Of a stretch of 48,283 bases of DNA, positions 17,342 to 27,304 are shown piece by piece; position 1 is the first letter of the stretch, and every line of letters starts with the position of its first letter. The stretch spans positions 1-48,283 of the forward strand of contig JAAWBG010000032.1 in assembly GCA_022792535.1 (NCBI GenBank), given 5' to 3'. Under the pieces are notes generated by a model. That model saw nothing but the letters and a program-made list of their open reading frames with translations. It searched no databases and was not told the origin of the DNA. Position numbers and translations under genes: made by a program. Source of the DNA: Lachnospiraceae bacterium. Lineage in GTDB: Bacteria; Bacillota; Clostridia; Lachnospirales; Lachnospiraceae.

Positions 17342-18650
17342 TTGCAAATCCTCCATATTTCTTTCGTATAAATTCAATCTGTTCCTGCTCCTTTCGAGAT
17401 AAACCAAATCCCATGAATCTGCAAATGTGATCATTTTTTAAAATACAATAACACATGCGTTTCCAGCTTGGAATCTCCTTAGTAGACTTAATATCATCTG
17501 TATCGTCTGGTATCTTTCCGGTAAAGATCACTCTGGAATATTTATTCACAGTATAATTCGAAACGCCATTTCTTTGGACCTGATATCCATGGTCAATCAG
17601 TTCCTGAATGGTTGCTTCCGGCAGTCCCCCTCCTGTCTCATGCCAAAATTTCATTGAGGTCTTAAATTTTTTCACATAATTATTCCGCAGTCTGACAGGT
17701 AATGTATCCAATAAAAACCTTGTATAAGATTCCCAGGTATGTCCTGGGGGCAAAGTAATATTTCGATATCCCATCGCCTTTGTTCTGGCATAAACTGCTC
17801 CAAAATTTGCGCCCCGCACTCTGCCCACCAGTTTTGCCCAGATTTCCGGATCAATGACGCGATACAGGTTCAGGCTGTCCTTCGCATAATCATTAAAGGG
17901 AGAAGCCACCCTCATCTGACTTGGCTTTAACCCTGCCAGATAATACAAATCATACAGTCTGTTGTAATCATATCCAAATCTGGCGTTTGCTGCCCAGACA
18001 TCATTGTTGGTCCAATCATAGAGAGGAGATGCACACCAAACATCTTTAAATTGTTTGGAAATCCAGCATTCTCCCTGATACCCATATTTTCGATTTAAAA
18101 ATCCACTGTACCGCTGGATAGATTCTTCCGCCCGTATTCCCAGAAGGCAGACCGTACTTTTTTTCCCATGCTGTTCCTTATAAAATCTTCCAAACTGTTT
18201 TGCCAGATTTTCCTGGGGCATCCGATAGCGATAATGATTGAAAGGATTAGACATATTGATTACATAGGGATGATCTGGCATAGGACGCACCCAAATCTCC
18301 TGTTTCGTGTCGTCCCAGGGATACCAGTACATCTCATAACTGCTCAAGGCAGTGCGGGTGGCCATGGGAAGACAGATCCAGTAAGGTTCCACTTCTTTCT
18401 CCAGCCTGCAAAACGTACGTTCTACATATTCCGTAGTCACTGTATACTGTGCTTCAAAGTCTTGATGAAACAGCCCTACTAAACGATCTGGATATTATGG
18501 TCTTTTAAAATCCAGCAAAAGAGTCAGCAAAACACCGCTGTCTTTTCCTCCGCTGAAAGAAATATAAATATTATCAAATTCCTGAAAGAGAAAATGAAAT
18601 CTCTGCTGCAGTGCCTCATACACATTCTCCGTCTGATATTCTCGAATCAT
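17331..18650 (-). pseudogene. IbrA-like PAPS-reductase-family protein (DUF3440), interrupted by one in-frame stop
   Basis: PP-loop ATPase of the PAPS-reductase superfamily, IbrA-like. Reading from ATG 18650 (GAGG site upstream) gives MIREYQTENVYEAL, the ATP-binding PP-loop SFSGGKDS (residues 31-38), then TAA at 18495-18497 as codon 52. The same frame continues past the stop as YPDRLVGLFHQDFEAQY and runs without further stops to 17331 (440 codons in all), including HGKKSTVCLLGIRAEES, the DUF3440 core and a C-terminal CYCILKNDHICRFMGF Cys-containing segment. A single nonsense change therefore splits the gene; a protein restarting downstream (GTG 18440) would lack the PP-loop. Promoter, SD and partner ibrB remain intact, so the lesion may be recent, a sequencing error, or suppressed. 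Confidence 0.85.
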
Positions 18651-18705
18651 TCTTCTACCTCAGTTTTGATTTTCATAAATTTCCATAATTTTCCAGTACT
18701 TTTAT

Positions 18706-18734
18706 ATCATACTTCGAATGAAACTTTTTTTCAA
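18706..18734 (-). promoter_or_regulatory. Promoter of the ibrA-ibrB-like operon
   Basis: On the minus strand TTGAAA (18729-18734), a 17-base spacer and TATGAT (18706-18711), about 56 bases upstream of the ibrA start codon. It begins right behind the bidirectional terminator at 18748-18800. Confidence 0.6.
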
Positions 18735-18747
18735 CACATTTTGACAG

Positions 18748-18800
18748 AAAAAAAGAGCTGCTGTATGAAAAAATTATTTCATACAGCAGCTCTTTTTTTT
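18748..18800. terminator. Bidirectional terminator after queA
   Basis: A stem of about 23 bp (18748-18770 with 18777-18800) with poly-A on the left and poly-T on the right, so it works on either strand. It lies 15 bases after the queA stop and ends the pheS-pheT-queA transcript. Confidence 0.92.
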
Positions 18801-18814
18801 GCATAATCCCCTTA

Positions 18815-19870
18815 TCACAAGATCAGCATGGCGTCTCCAAAACTAAAAAAACGGTATTTTTCCTCTACTGCCCTCTCGTATGCTCTCAGCACTTGTTCTC
18901 TTCCTGCTAACGCAGATACCAGCATCACCAACGTAGATTCCGGCAGATGAAAATTGGTAATCAACCCATCCAGTACCTGAAACTGGTAACCGGGATAAAT
19001 AAAGATATCTGTCCAGCCCCCTCCTGGTTCTACATATTTTTTTTCACTCTCCTGGTTTTGCCTTTCCTGCATTTTTCCTGCCGCCGACTCAATGGTCCGG
19101 CAGCTTGTAGTTCCCACGCAGATCACCCGGCCTCCCGTCTGTTTCGTCCTGTTGATAATCTCTGCCGCCTGTTCATCAATCTGATAAAACTCTGCGTGCA
19201 TGTGATGATCCTGCACTTGTTCCGCCTTTACCGGCCGGAAGGTCCCAAGTCCTACATGAAGGGTTACCTCCGCAATCGAAATCCCTTTCTTTCCAATCTC
19301 TTCTAACAGTTCTGGCGTAAAATGCAGCCCTGCCGTGGGAGCCGCCGCAGAACCTTCCCATTTGGCATAAACCGTCTGATAACGGTTTTTATCCTGAAGC
19401 TGATGGGTGATATAGGGAGGAAGAGGCATCTGTCCTAATTGATCCAAAATCTCCTCAAAAATTCCTTCATAGGTAAATTGAATCAGACGATTGCCATCTT
19501 CCACCACTTCCAGCACTTCCCCAGTCAGCAATCCGCCGCCAAACAGAATTCTGGTTCCCGGCTTTGCCTTTTTCCCCGGTTTTACCAAAGTCTCCCAAAT
19601 ATCCTTTTCCTTTCGTTTTAGCAGCAGGATCTCAATCTTTGCCTGAGTTCCCTCTTTCTCGCCCAACAATCTGGCAGGAATTACCTTTGTGTTATTTAAG
19701 ACTAAACAGTCTCCTGGCTGAAGGTATTCTGCAATCTGTTTAAAACCAGTGTGTTCTAACTCTCCGGTGTCTTTGTGCAGCACAAGCAGCCGGGAACTGG
19801 AACGGTCTTCCAGCGGATCTTGGGCAATCAGTTCCGGAGGCAGTTCATAATAAAAATCTTTTACGTCCAT
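18815..19870 (-). CDS. queA: S-adenosylmethionine:tRNA ribosyltransferase-isomerase
   Basis: Makes epoxyqueuosine in tRNA from preQ1-modified tRNA using the ribosyl part of SAM. The 351-residue protein is of normal length and carries the family pattern: [23 protein letters not shown] at the start, [47 protein letters not shown], and the C-terminal [17 protein letters not shown]. The gap to pheT is 8 bases, so it is the last gene of the pheST operon and falls under T-box control by read-through. This places a tRNA-modification enzyme under phenylalanine-tRNA control, an association possibly of convenience only. Confidence 0.97.
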   Translation of the reverse strand: MDVKDFYYELPPELIAQDPLEDRSSSRLLVLHKDTGELEHTGFKQIAEYLQPGDCLVLNNTKVIPARLLGEKEGTQAKIEILLLKRKEKDIWETLVKPGKKAKPGTRILFGGGLLTGEVLEVVEDGNRLIQFTYEGIFEEILDQLGQMPLPPYITHQLQDKNRYQTVYAKWEGSAAAPTAGLHFTPELLEEIGKKGISIAEVTLHVGLGTFRPVKAEQVQDHHMHAEFYQIDEQAAEIINRTKQTGGRVICVGTTSCRTIESAAGKMQERQNQESEKKYVEPGGGWTDIFIYPGYQFQVLDGLITNFHLPESTLVMLVSALAGREQVLRAYERAVEEKYRFFSFGDAMLIL

Positions 19871-19878
19871 AAAGTCCC

Positions 19879-22299
19879 TTACTTTCTCAATTCAATTCCC
19901 ATTTCCTCTAAAGACTTCAAAATCTTATCCATGGCAGGGGCATAGTCTGACTCTTCTAACGTTTTGTCTTTTGCCCGGAATATTAAAGAATATGCCACAG
20001 ACTTAAATCCTGATTTAATTTGTGATCCCTCATAAAGATCAAATAATTCATAGCTTTCTAAATATTGTCCGCCTTTGGCGTCAAATATTTTTTCCACTTC
20101 TCCCGCCAAAATATTTTTAGGCATTACCATGCTGATATCACGGGTAACAGCCGGGAATTTTGCAATGCCCTCATATTTTCGGTCAAAACTTGCCAATTCC
20201 ACTACTTTCGGCATATCTACCACTGCCACATAGACCCGGTCTTTGATGGAATAGTGATCTGTCACCTGAGGGTGAATCTCTCCCAAATATCCGAGAACCT
20301 CTCCATTATAGATGATATCTGCCTGTCTGCCTGGATGGAGGAAAGGCTTGCCGGAATTAGGATCATAAGTTTCTTTTCCGGAAAGTCCTGCCTTGTCAAA
20401 AAATTCTTCCACCACGCCCTTCATAGTGTAGAAATCTCCTTCTCCATACATTCCAAGGGTAAACTGCATCCGCTCTTCTGGAAGTTCTGTCACTGGTATC
20501 TGTTTCGGCAGATAAATATTTCCAAGTTCGTAAAGTCTTACGTTTTTATTCCTGCGATTGTAATTAGAAGCCAGAGAGGTCAGCATTCCATTGAGAGAAA
20601 TTGTACGCATAATACTGAAATCTTCTCCCAGAGGATTAGAAATCACAACGGTTTTTCGTAATTCGCTGTCTTGAGGAATCAAAAGTTTATCAAATACTTT
20701 GGGACTCTCGAAAGAATAATTCATTCCCTGACTAAATCCGCAATACTCTGCAATATTTCTTGCCACCTCTTCTACTCTGAGCTTAAAAGATAATTTTCCT
20801 GTGGTAGCCTCTCCGGTAGGCAGTGTCATTGGAATATTATCATACCCATAAAATCTCGCCACTTCCTCTGCCAGATCCGCCAAACATTCCAGATCCTGCC
20901 GCCAGGAGGGTACTATCACCACATCTTTTTCCCTATCATAGGTTAAATCAATCCTTTCAAAATAGCCGATCATCGTTTCTTTTTCAATCTCTGTTCCCAG
21001 CAGGGCATTGACTTTCTCTGGGTCAAAAGGAATGGTTCTGCCTTCCTTTTTCTTTCCATAGACATCTACCACGCCGCCTACCACTTCTCCAGCTCCCAGC
21101 TCTTCTATCAGCTGGCAGGCGCGGTTGATGGCTTCTATTGCATTGTTGGGGTCTAACCCTTTTTCGAATTTACCGGAAGCATCTGTCCGCAATCCCACTT
21201 TTTTGCTGGAAAGACGAATATTAGTACCGTCAAAACAGGCTGCCTCAAACAGCATTGTCTGCACATTGTCTGTGATCATGGAGTTTTCGCCTCCCATAAT
21301 TCCTGCGATACCTACTGCTTTTTCTCCATCACAAATCATCAGAACCGTATCGTCCATAGTACGCTCCTGTCCGTCCAGCGTAACGAATTTTTCCTGTTTT
21401 TCTGCGCGTCGTACCACAATCTCCCTGCCTGCAATGGTCTCCAGGTCATAAGCATGCATGGGCTGTCCATACTCCTCCATCACATAATTTGTAATGTCTA
21501 CAATATTATTGATGGGACGAATTCCCTGGGAAGCCAGACGCCGCTGCATCCATTTGGGAGAGGGTCCGATCTTAATATTTTTTACCACCCTCGCACAATA
21601 TCTGGGGCACAGCTCTGTATCCTTCACAGTAACTTTGATATAGTCCTTCACATCCTCGCTATTTCCAGTCTCCGTCACCACTGGAGGTTTAAATTCTTTG
21701 CAGAAGGTTGCCGCCGCCTCTCTGGCAATCCCTAATACGCCAAAACAGTCTACACGGTTGGAGGTGATCTCATACTCGAACACCACGTCCTCCAATCCCA
21801 GAGCTTTGACTGCGCTCTCACCTACCACTGCGTCATCCTCGAAAATATAGATTCCCTCTTCTGGAGCCTCTGGATACATCTCTCTGTCAGAACCCAGCTC
21901 TTCAATGGAACACATCATGCCATTTGAAGGCACTCCTCTTAATTTTCCCTTTTTAATCTTAATTCCGCCGGGAGTCTTCTTTCCATCGTGGCCTCCCGCC
22001 ACACGACCCCCGTCCAATACTACCGGAACCTTCTGTCCCTCTTCCACATTAGGAGCTCCCGTTACGATCTGAATAGGTTCTCCTGTCCCAACATCCACCT
22101 GGCAGACCACCAATTTATCTGCATCTGGATGCTTCTCAATCTTTAAAATCTGTCCAATTATAATTTTATCTAAGTCTGCATCCAGTTGTTCATAACCCTC
22201 TACCTTTGAACCGGAAAGTGTCATTGCATCCATGTATTCCTGGGCTGTTACATCCAGCTTGGGCACATATGCTTTGATCCATGATAATGATGTATTCAT
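19879..22299 (-). CDS. pheT: Phenylalanyl-tRNA synthetase beta subunit
   Basis: Beta subunit of the alpha2-beta2 synthetase charging tRNA-Phe; 806 residues, normal length. Visible domains: an N-terminal tRNA-binding OB fold (about 40-150, [18 protein letters not shown]), the B3/B4 editing region, the B5 domain, the catalytic-like core ([20 protein letters not shown]), and the C-terminal ferredoxin-fold anticodon-binding domain (about 710-805, [13 protein letters not shown]). AAGGAA lies upstream of ATG 22299. It is 32 bases after pheS and 8 before queA, in one operon under the T-box. Confidence 0.97.
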   Translation of the reverse strand: MNTSLSWIKAYVPKLDVTAQEYMDAMTLSGSKVEGYEQLDADLDKIIIGQILKIEKHPDADKLVVCQVDVGTGEPIQIVTGAPNVEEGQKVPVVLDGGRVAGGHDGKKTPGGIKIKKGKLRGVPSNGMMCSIEELGSDREMYPEAPEEGIYIFEDDAVVGESAVKALGLEDVVFEYEITSNRVDCFGVLGIAREAAATFCKEFKPPVVTETGNSEDVKDYIKVTVKDTELCPRYCARVVKNIKIGPSPKWMQRRLASQGIRPINNIVDITNYVMEEYGQPMHAYDLETIAGREIVVRRAEKQEKFVTLDGQERTMDDTVLMICDGEKAVGIAGIMGGENSMITDNVQTMLFEAACFDGTNIRLSSKKVGLRTDASGKFEKGLDPNNAIEAINRACQLIEELGAGEVVGGVVDVYGKKKEGRTIPFDPEKVNALLGTEIEKETMIGYFERIDLTYDREKDVVIVPSWRQDLECLADLAEEVARFYGYDNIPMTLPTGEATTGKLSFKLRVEEVARNIAEYCGFSQGMNYSFESPKVFDKLLIPQDSELRKTVVISNPLGEDFSIMRTISLNGMLTSLASNYNRRNKNVRLYELGNIYLPKQIPVTELPEERMQFTLGMYGEGDFYTMKGVVEEFFDKAGLSGKETYDPNSGKPFLHPGRQADIIYNGEVLGYLGEIHPQVTDHYSIKDRVYVAVVDMPKVVELASFDRKYEGIAKFPAVTRDISMVMPKNILAGEVEKIFDAKGGQYLESYELFDLYEGSQIKSGFKSVAYSLIFRAKDKTLEESDYAPAMDKILKSLEEMGIELRK

Positions 22300-22331
22300 A
22301 ATGATTGATTCCTTTCTATTGTAAACTGATT

Positions 22332-23351
22332 TCAGAATTGTTTCAAAAAGCGATCGTCATTTTCATATAAGAGACGCATATCATCAATCTCATATTTTAA
22401 CAGAGCGATCCGCTCCAGCCCCATGCCGAATGCAAATCCAGAGTACTCTTCCGGATCAATGCCGCTCATCTTAAGCACTCTAGGATGCACCATACCGCAG
22501 CCCAAAATCTCAATCCAGCCGGAGCCTTTGCAAAAACGACAGCCTTTTCCTCCGCATTTAAAACAAGTCACATCCATCTCTGCACTGGGCTCTGTAAATG
22601 GAAAATGATGGGGGCGGAATTTCACTTTACTGTCTGCTCCAAAAAGCTGTTTTGCAAACTCTGCCAGCGTTCCTTTTAAGTCTGCAAAGGTGATATGCTT
22701 GTCAATTACCAGTCCTTCAATCTGATGGAAAGATGGAGAATGGGTAGCGTCCACTTCATCGGAGCGGAACACACGTCCCGGAGCGATCATGCGAATCGGC
22801 AGTTTCCCCTTTTCCATCTCACGCACCTGCACCGGAGAAGTCTGGGTGCGAAGCACAATCTTATCATTGATATAGAAAGTATCCTGCTCATCTTTGGCCG
22901 GATGGTTCGCAGGAATATTCAAAGCCTCAAAATTATAATAATCATATTCTACCTCTGGTCCTTCCACCACTTCGTAGCCCATACCTACAAAGATCCGCTC
23001 CACTTCCTCTAAGGCAATAGTATTGGGATGGCGGTGGCCCACACGGTTCTTCTTAGCTGGAAGCGTCACGTCAATCACTTCTTGTTTCAGTTTGATCTCC
23101 CGCTCTGCTGCCTCTAACTTGCCCTTTGTCTCCTCAATCAACCTTTCAATACTTTCTCTGGTCTCATTGACCAGCTGGCCTACCATGGGACGTTCCTCTG
23201 GAAGTACGTCTTTCATTCCCTTCAAAACTGCAGTCAATTCCCCTTTTTTTCCCAAAAATGTTACTCTCACATCATTCAACTTCGCAAGTCCGTCTGAGCT
23301 TTGAATCTCACGAATTGCATCTGCTTTGATCTGTTCCAATCTCTCTTTCAT
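22332..23351 (-). CDS. pheS: Phenylalanyl-tRNA synthetase alpha subunit
   Basis: Catalytic class IIc alpha subunit (339 aa). An N-terminal coiled coil (to about 90) precedes the core with [24 protein letters not shown] (motif 1/2 region), [19 protein letters not shown] (motif 2), a four-Cys segment [17 protein letters not shown] that resembles the one in B. subtilis, and [16 protein letters not shown] (motif 3). The frame has two close ATGs; 23351 is preferred because AAGGAG lies 7 bases upstream, whereas it nearly abuts ATG 23357. The first gene of pheS-pheT-queA. The leader contains a T-box and an inserted dispersed repeat. Confidence 0.97.
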   Translation of the reverse strand: MKERLEQIKADAIREIQSSDGLAKLNDVRVTFLGKKGELTAVLKGMKDVLPEERPMVGQLVNETRESIERLIEETKGKLEAAEREIKLKQEVIDVTLPAKKNRVGHRHPNTIALEEVERIFVGMGYEVVEGPEVEYDYYNFEALNIPANHPAKDEQDTFYINDKIVLRTQTSPVQVREMEKGKLPIRMIAPGRVFRSDEVDATHSPSFHQIEGLVIDKHITFADLKGTLAEFAKQLFGADSKVKFRPHHFPFTEPSAEMDVTCFKCGGKGCRFCKGSGWIEILGCGMVHPRVLKMSGIDPEEYSGFAFGMGLERIALLKYEIDDMRLLYENDDRFLKQF

Positions 23352-23399
23352 GATCATTCTCCTTTTTTAACAAATCCGCTTTCATTTCTTCATCCTCTC

Positions 23400-23560
23400 A
23401 TTAGGAAATCCGGAGGAATTTCCTAATAAACAAGAAAGAATCCTGTTCCGCAGGATTCTCTGCCTGCGGCGGACCGCTCCCGCGGTTCATTTCCTTTCCA
23501 CCGCAGTGCAATAATTCTTTTTTATCTTATAGGAAATTCAAAGGAATTTCCTATAAGATA
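23400..23560 (+). repeat. Dispersed palindromic repeat, copy C, inside the pheS leader
   Basis: Left hairpin ATTAGGAAATCC/GGAATTTCCTAAT (23400-23427), a GAATCCTG/CAGGATTC hairpin, the conserved core (23464-23506, CTGCGGCGGA to the CCACCGCAG variant) and a right hairpin (23524-23559). It occupies nearly all the space between the T-box terminator and the pheS ribosome binding site, so it is transcribed in the leader of every full-length pheST message. Confidence 0.8.
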
Positions 23561-23573
23561 AGAAAAGCCCCTA

Positions 23574-23862
23574 TGCATACGCATAGGGACGAAATAATCC
23601 GCGGTACCACCCTGTTTTTCAAACTCCTGCCGGCAAACTGCCAGACACAGAAATGTTGAACACTCTCTTTGCATAACGCGCAACAACGTCATATCTTACT
23701 TCATCTATACTCAATCTGTTTCAGATATGCAGCTCTGGTGGGAAATTCGATTACTGTCTTTTCTCAAGAGGACTTACAGCCGATGATCCTCTCTCTCTGT
23801 CAGCAGTACAGCACTCTACTGAACACCTTCTTTGCCTTTCTTTTTTTCTTTACTTTCATGCA
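23574..23862 (-). ncRNA. T-box leader controlling pheS-pheT-queA
   Basis: Tyr/Phe-type T-box riboswitch on the minus strand. The invariant T-box sequence GGTGGTACCGCGG is at 23621-23609, followed by ATTATTTCGTCCCTATG, in which CGTCCCT can pair either in the antiterminator or in the terminator hairpin CCCTATGCG/GCATAGGG (23578-23598) that ends in a short T run. A stem I region with AGAGAGAGAGGATC and AAGTCCTCTTGAG lies further upstream, and a TTC triplet at 23744-23742 is a candidate phenylalanine specifier codon. Uncharged tRNA-Phe should bind and allow read-through. About 220 bases including repeat copy C separate the terminator from pheS. Confidence 0.93.
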
Positions 23863-23866
23863 GACT

Positions 23867-23895
23867 ATTCTAACATGTGTCTTCCAAAACTGCAA
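23867..23895 (-). promoter_or_regulatory. Promoter of the T-box pheST operon
   Basis: On the minus strand TTGCAG (23890-23895), a 17-base spacer and TAGAAT (23867-23872) with a TGT extended -10. Transcription would start near 23860 at the foot of T-box stem I. Confidence 0.6.
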
Positions 23896-23958
23896 GTACT
23901 TTTTGAAATAGTTCTGTCCTGAATCCTTTGGGAAATTTATTAGGGTAAGGTCCTCTCT

Positions 23959-24789
23959 TTACCATTCCTTTCTTTCCCGGTACTCCTCATAAATTTTATT
24001 AACCTCTGCGCATACCAGCAGAATATAAATGCCAAAATACAACCACAGCATTACCAAAATAATCGTTGTCAAGCTGCCATACATGGAAAATCCGTTAAAA
24101 TAATCCACATAGACAGAGATTCCAAAAGACAAGGCAGACCATCCCACAGCCCCCATCATACTGCCTGGAAGCTGGCTTCTCACTGCAGCTTTCCGGTTGG
24201 GCAGCATCTTAAACATCATTGCAAAAAATAACATCAATACTGCCAAAAGAATCAGAGAACGAAGTTTCAGGATCCCCTGGGTAATATGGGCGGCAAAAGG
24301 AATATATTTTATAATCAAATGCTGCAGGCTGTTTCCAAACACCATCAGTGTAAGCGATACCACAATGGCAATAATCAGCATTAACGTATATAAAATTGCC
24401 CGAAAACGAAGCAGGATCCAGTTTCTCGTCTCCTCAATATCATATACACTGTTTAATCCATTAGTGAGACACTGTACCCCTTTAGCCGCAGACCACACCG
24501 CCATAACTGCCGCCGCTGACACAATTCCCACAGAATCGCTGTACACTTCGTGAATGATTCCAATCAAAAATGGAGAGATATAATCTGGCATCAGCCGATT
24601 GATCAATTCCATAATCATACTTTCTGTCACCGGCGTATACTGAACCAGGGATATAAATAACATGATGAACGGGATCAAAGACATAACAATAAAAAATGCC
24701 GCCTGAGCTGCATACGCACTGACATTGTCTCTTCTGCATTCCTCTGAAAACGCCTTGATTCCCGCTATTATTCTCCAAATCATATTCAT
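23959..24789 (-). CDS. YihY/virulence factor BrkB family membrane protein
   Basis: Integral membrane protein of the YihY/UPF0761 family (276 aa), with about six hydrophobic helices (roughly 27-48, 90-110, 135-158, 180-200, 218-235, 238-262). Family features are the N-terminal SAYAAQAAFFIVMSLIPFIMLFISL, the central WSAAKGVQCLTNGLNSVYD and the tail FNGFSMYGSLTTIILVMLWLYFGIYILLVCAEVN. Function is not established (once misannotated as ribonuclease BN). Its start overlaps the stop of the upstream spoIID-like gene by 4 bases (ATGA), so the two are translationally coupled. Confidence 0.92.
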   Translation of the reverse strand: MNMIWRIIAGIKAFSEECRRDNVSAYAAQAAFFIVMSLIPFIMLFISLVQYTPVTESMIMELINRLMPDYISPFLIGIIHEVYSDSVGIVSAAAVMAVWSAAKGVQCLTNGLNSVYDIEETRNWILLRFRAILYTLMLIIAIVVSLTLMVFGNSLQHLIIKYIPFAAHITQGILKLRSLILLAVLMLFFAMMFKMLPNRKAAVRSQLPGSMMGAVGWSALSFGISVYVDYFNGFSMYGSLTTIILVMLWLYFGIYILLVCAEVNKIYEEYRERKEW

Positions 24790-27041
24790 TCCTCATTGTA
24801 TATATTTTCTATGGAAATATCGTGATAAAATTTCATCAGTATTTCTACATAGTTCATTCCCTCTTTTGCCATTCCATTGGAACCGTTCTGACTCATGCCG
24901 ATCCCATGTCCGTAACCGCCTCCATATACCTCATAGCCTTTCTCCGCCGGAACCAGCGCGCAATAAGCGCTGGGCAAAAGTCTCATATCAATAGTCTCGC
25001 CATTTTTATTGGTTACTTTCACGGCCGCAGCTCCAAGTACATAGCGCATGTTATATTCTGTAAATAAGGTCACGCTTCCTTTTTCATACGTAATACAGAG
25101 GGTGCGGATCCCACCGCCGGCTCCCCGTTCACCTACAGAAATCTCTTTGATCTTTCCAAATTTTGCCAGGTCGGAAGCAGAACCTTCCGCCCCATCTTTC
25201 CTCAAAAACTGCACGTTCCCGGCATTTGCTTTTGCCCGCTCCCTAATTGCAGCATTGATCTCATTTTCCTTCTCTGCCACTGCAAGGTCTGCACTCCAGC
25301 GAAAATAAGGGCTGTCGCTGTCAAAGGCAGTGATCTCATTATTTTTTATAAATTCTGCAAAACCTTCTTCACTGGAAACATCTGCTTCTGTTCCATCTGC
25401 CAACAGGGAAGATTCCTGCAAATATCCATATTTTTCTTCTCCGTCGACATTCCAAAGTCCCATGTCTCCCGTATAACCGCAGGAAGTGGAAAAGAAATAT
25501 GCCTCGGCAATCTCTCCCTGATATTTTATCACTTCTCCTACCGTATCGTCTACTGCAAGATTTGTCTGAGGCGTCTCCTCCTGTTTATTGAATACCTGAT
25601 AGTTGGTACTGTCATCCACATGAGCCCCCAAGGCTGCGTAATCATTTTTCATCAATTGTATACAAGCATAGCTTCTGGCGCAGACTGCCTGCACGCACAG
25701 CGCTTCTCTTTCATAAGAAGAAGGCATCTCACTTGGCACAACTCCATACAAATATTGTTCCAAAGAGATCTCATTGACCACTCCATAACCCTCCGGATAT
25801 TTTCTTATCTCTATCTTCCCTCGATATCCCAAAGATACACGCTTGCCGGACCTATCTGCAAAATAAATCTTTCCCCCCTCTTCTTTGGGGGATATCTTAA
25901 CATAGTCTGTCTTTTCCTGAAACAGTTCTGATACAACAACCGGCTGATCAGCCTCTATCTCTTTCGTCTGATCTCCCACCGTCACCACGCTGGCTGTATC
26001 TGCTGTAAAGACTGGATTCTCATGATAATTCCCATTTCCCTCGTTTAACAGAAGAACCCGAATAATCTCTATGGCGGCAGGCTCCTTTAAAATAATACCG
26101 CATACCTTCTTTTCTGCCACAACAAAATCTGCCTGAAGATTTCCGATTACCAATTTCGATTCATCCAATTCCTCCAGCGTGCCATAGGTCTTATATATTT
26201 TCAGTGCTCCCTCATATTCCAATGTTCCATATCCAGAAATTTCAATCTGTTTATCGTTAAAGCTCAGGACTTTTCCTGAAATCATCTCTTCTTTTTTATA
26301 AATTGCGGTAACCTTGTTTTCCTTCCATTCCACATCACAGACGGTATCTGTGATCTTTTCCGTTAATCCTTCAATATTCAAAGTAATTTTCTGATGCTCA
26401 TATAAAATCTCCGCCTGTTCTTCCTTTGCGGAATGAACAAATACATTTTTCAACGTCAGAGGCCCTTTACATACACTGCTGACTCCAATAATCCGATTTT
26501 CTTTTACATACACCTGATACATATCATAGACATGAAAATAATCCACACCCGCCGATACTTGATAAAAGCCCCGCTGTGTTAATCTCTGCCCACTCTCTTC
26601 CTTTTCTGCATCCTCTGTGAGAAATACTAAATTAGTAGCAGCCACACTTCCCTCTGGATCCAAAAGATCTAATATCTGTTCATACACCTCGTTCCACTGA
26701 GGGCGGGAAACCTTTTTCCAGGAAATCTCCTCTGGATAAGTCACATACTCTTTTACCGAAAGTTTCTCTAATATCTGCTCTAGTTTTCCAAAAGTTAATT
26801 TTCCATTTAAGTTTTTTCCACCATTAATTTCTTTTAACTGATCCTTCCATTCCTCTTCTTCATAATATGTAAAACTTAATTGAGAAGGCAGTTCCGCCAT
26901 TGCCACATATTCACTGCTGTATTCTAGAATCACCTTATTTTCCGCAGCAGTCTGAATAAAAAGAATGACCAAAACAAGTCCCAGTAATGCCAGAACAGCT
27001 AAGATGTAATCTCTTTTTTTTACGGAATCTCTCTTTTTCAT
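24786..27041 (-). CDS. SpoIID/LytB domain protein
   Basis: Probable peptidoglycan-active protein of the SpoIID/LytB family (751 aa). An N-terminal membrane anchor (about 10-28, YILAVLALLGLVLVILFIQTA) is followed by a long non-catalytic region (about 40-410), then the SpoIID domain: LEQYLYGVVPSEMPSSYERE with the expected catalytic Glu, ALCVQAVCARSYACIQ, FFSTSCGYTGD, and a C-terminal GYGHGIGMSQNGSNGMAKEG signature. It cleaves denuded glycan strands in sporulating relatives; in this context it may act in wall remodelling. Overlaps the YihY start by 4 bases. A terminator for upstream transcription lies just upstream (27091-27123). Confidence 0.92.
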   Translation of the reverse strand: MKKRDSVKKRDYILAVLALLGLVLVILFIQTAAENKVILEYSSEYVAMAELPSQLSFTYYEEEEWKDQLKEINGGKNLNGKLTFGKLEQILEKLSVKEYVTYPEEISWKKVSRPQWNEVYEQILDLLDPEGSVAATNLVFLTEDAEKEESGQRLTQRGFYQVSAGVDYFHVYDMYQVYVKENRIIGVSSVCKGPLTLKNVFVHSAKEEQAEILYEHQKITLNIEGLTEKITDTVCDVEWKENKVTAIYKKEEMISGKVLSFNDKQIEISGYGTLEYEGALKIYKTYGTLEELDESKLVIGNLQADFVVAEKKVCGIILKEPAAIEIIRVLLLNEGNGNYHENPVFTADTASVVTVGDQTKEIEADQPVVVSELFQEKTDYVKISPKEEGGKIYFADRSGKRVSLGYRGKIEIRKYPEGYGVVNEISLEQYLYGVVPSEMPSSYEREALCVQAVCARSYACIQLMKNDYAALGAHVDDSTNYQVFNKQEETPQTNLAVDDTVGEVIKYQGEIAEAYFFSTSCGYTGDMGLWNVDGEEKYGYLQESSLLADGTEADVSSEEGFAEFIKNNEITAFDSDSPYFRWSADLAVAEKENEINAAIRERAKANAGNVQFLRKDGAEGSASDLAKFGKIKEISVGERGAGGGIRTLCITYEKGSVTLFTEYNMRYVLGAAAVKVTNKNGETIDMRLLPSAYCALVPAEKGYEVYGGGYGHGIGMSQNGSNGMAKEGMNYVEILMKFYHDISIENIYNEE

Positions 27042-27090
27042 GTTATATTTCCTGTTCCTTTTTAAATTTCAAAGCGGTGCTGCATTCAAC

Positions 27091-27123
27091 GAAAAGGCTG
27101 CCTTTCTCCAAAGCAGCCTTTCC
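27091..27123 (-). terminator. Intrinsic terminator downstream of 6S RNA and the octamer array
   Basis: AAAGGCTGC (27113-27121 region on the minus strand) pairs with GCAGCCTTT over 9 bp, followed by TTCG. It is the first clear hairpin-terminator downstream of the 6S promoter, about 400 bases away. Confidence 0.65.
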
Positions 27124-27291
27124 TCTTTTGTAAATTTATCTTCTGTCTTCTATATGCTTTCGCACTGATTTTTTATCTTTTGTACGGTTTTATCTTTTGT
27201 GTCGTTCTTCTTTTGTGCTCTCTGTCTTTCGTACTTTTTCATCTCTCTTTGGTAGCTTATGCGCAGGTTCTCTTTTGTAAAACTCTTTTGT
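27124..27291 (-). repeat. Array of ACAAAAGA octamers behind the 6S RNA
   Basis: On the minus strand the octamer ACAAAAGA occurs exactly six times in 168 bases (at 27131, 27183, 27200, 27216, 27278 and 27291, reading leftward) plus two one-mismatch copies (ACGAAAGA ending 27225, ACCAAAGA ending 27246). Spacings of 13-17 bases are common. The copies fall in different reading frames of the only frame present (27150-27338), so protein coding does not explain them. No such array is seen elsewhere in the window. Confidence 0.8.
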
Positions 27292-27304
27292 ACCTTATAA
27301 TTTT

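Noticed and set aside
18480..18515. Two frameshifts or a programmed frameshift in ibrA
   Set aside because: I first suspected frameshifts because DFLKDHNIQIV could be read in another frame, but the original frame continues as YPDRLVGLFHQDFEAQY after one TAA, which is simpler and matches the family spacing.
23669..23911. Small plus-strand frame in the T-box region
   Set aside because: It lies opposite the T-box RNA, is of low complexity and has no ribosome binding site.
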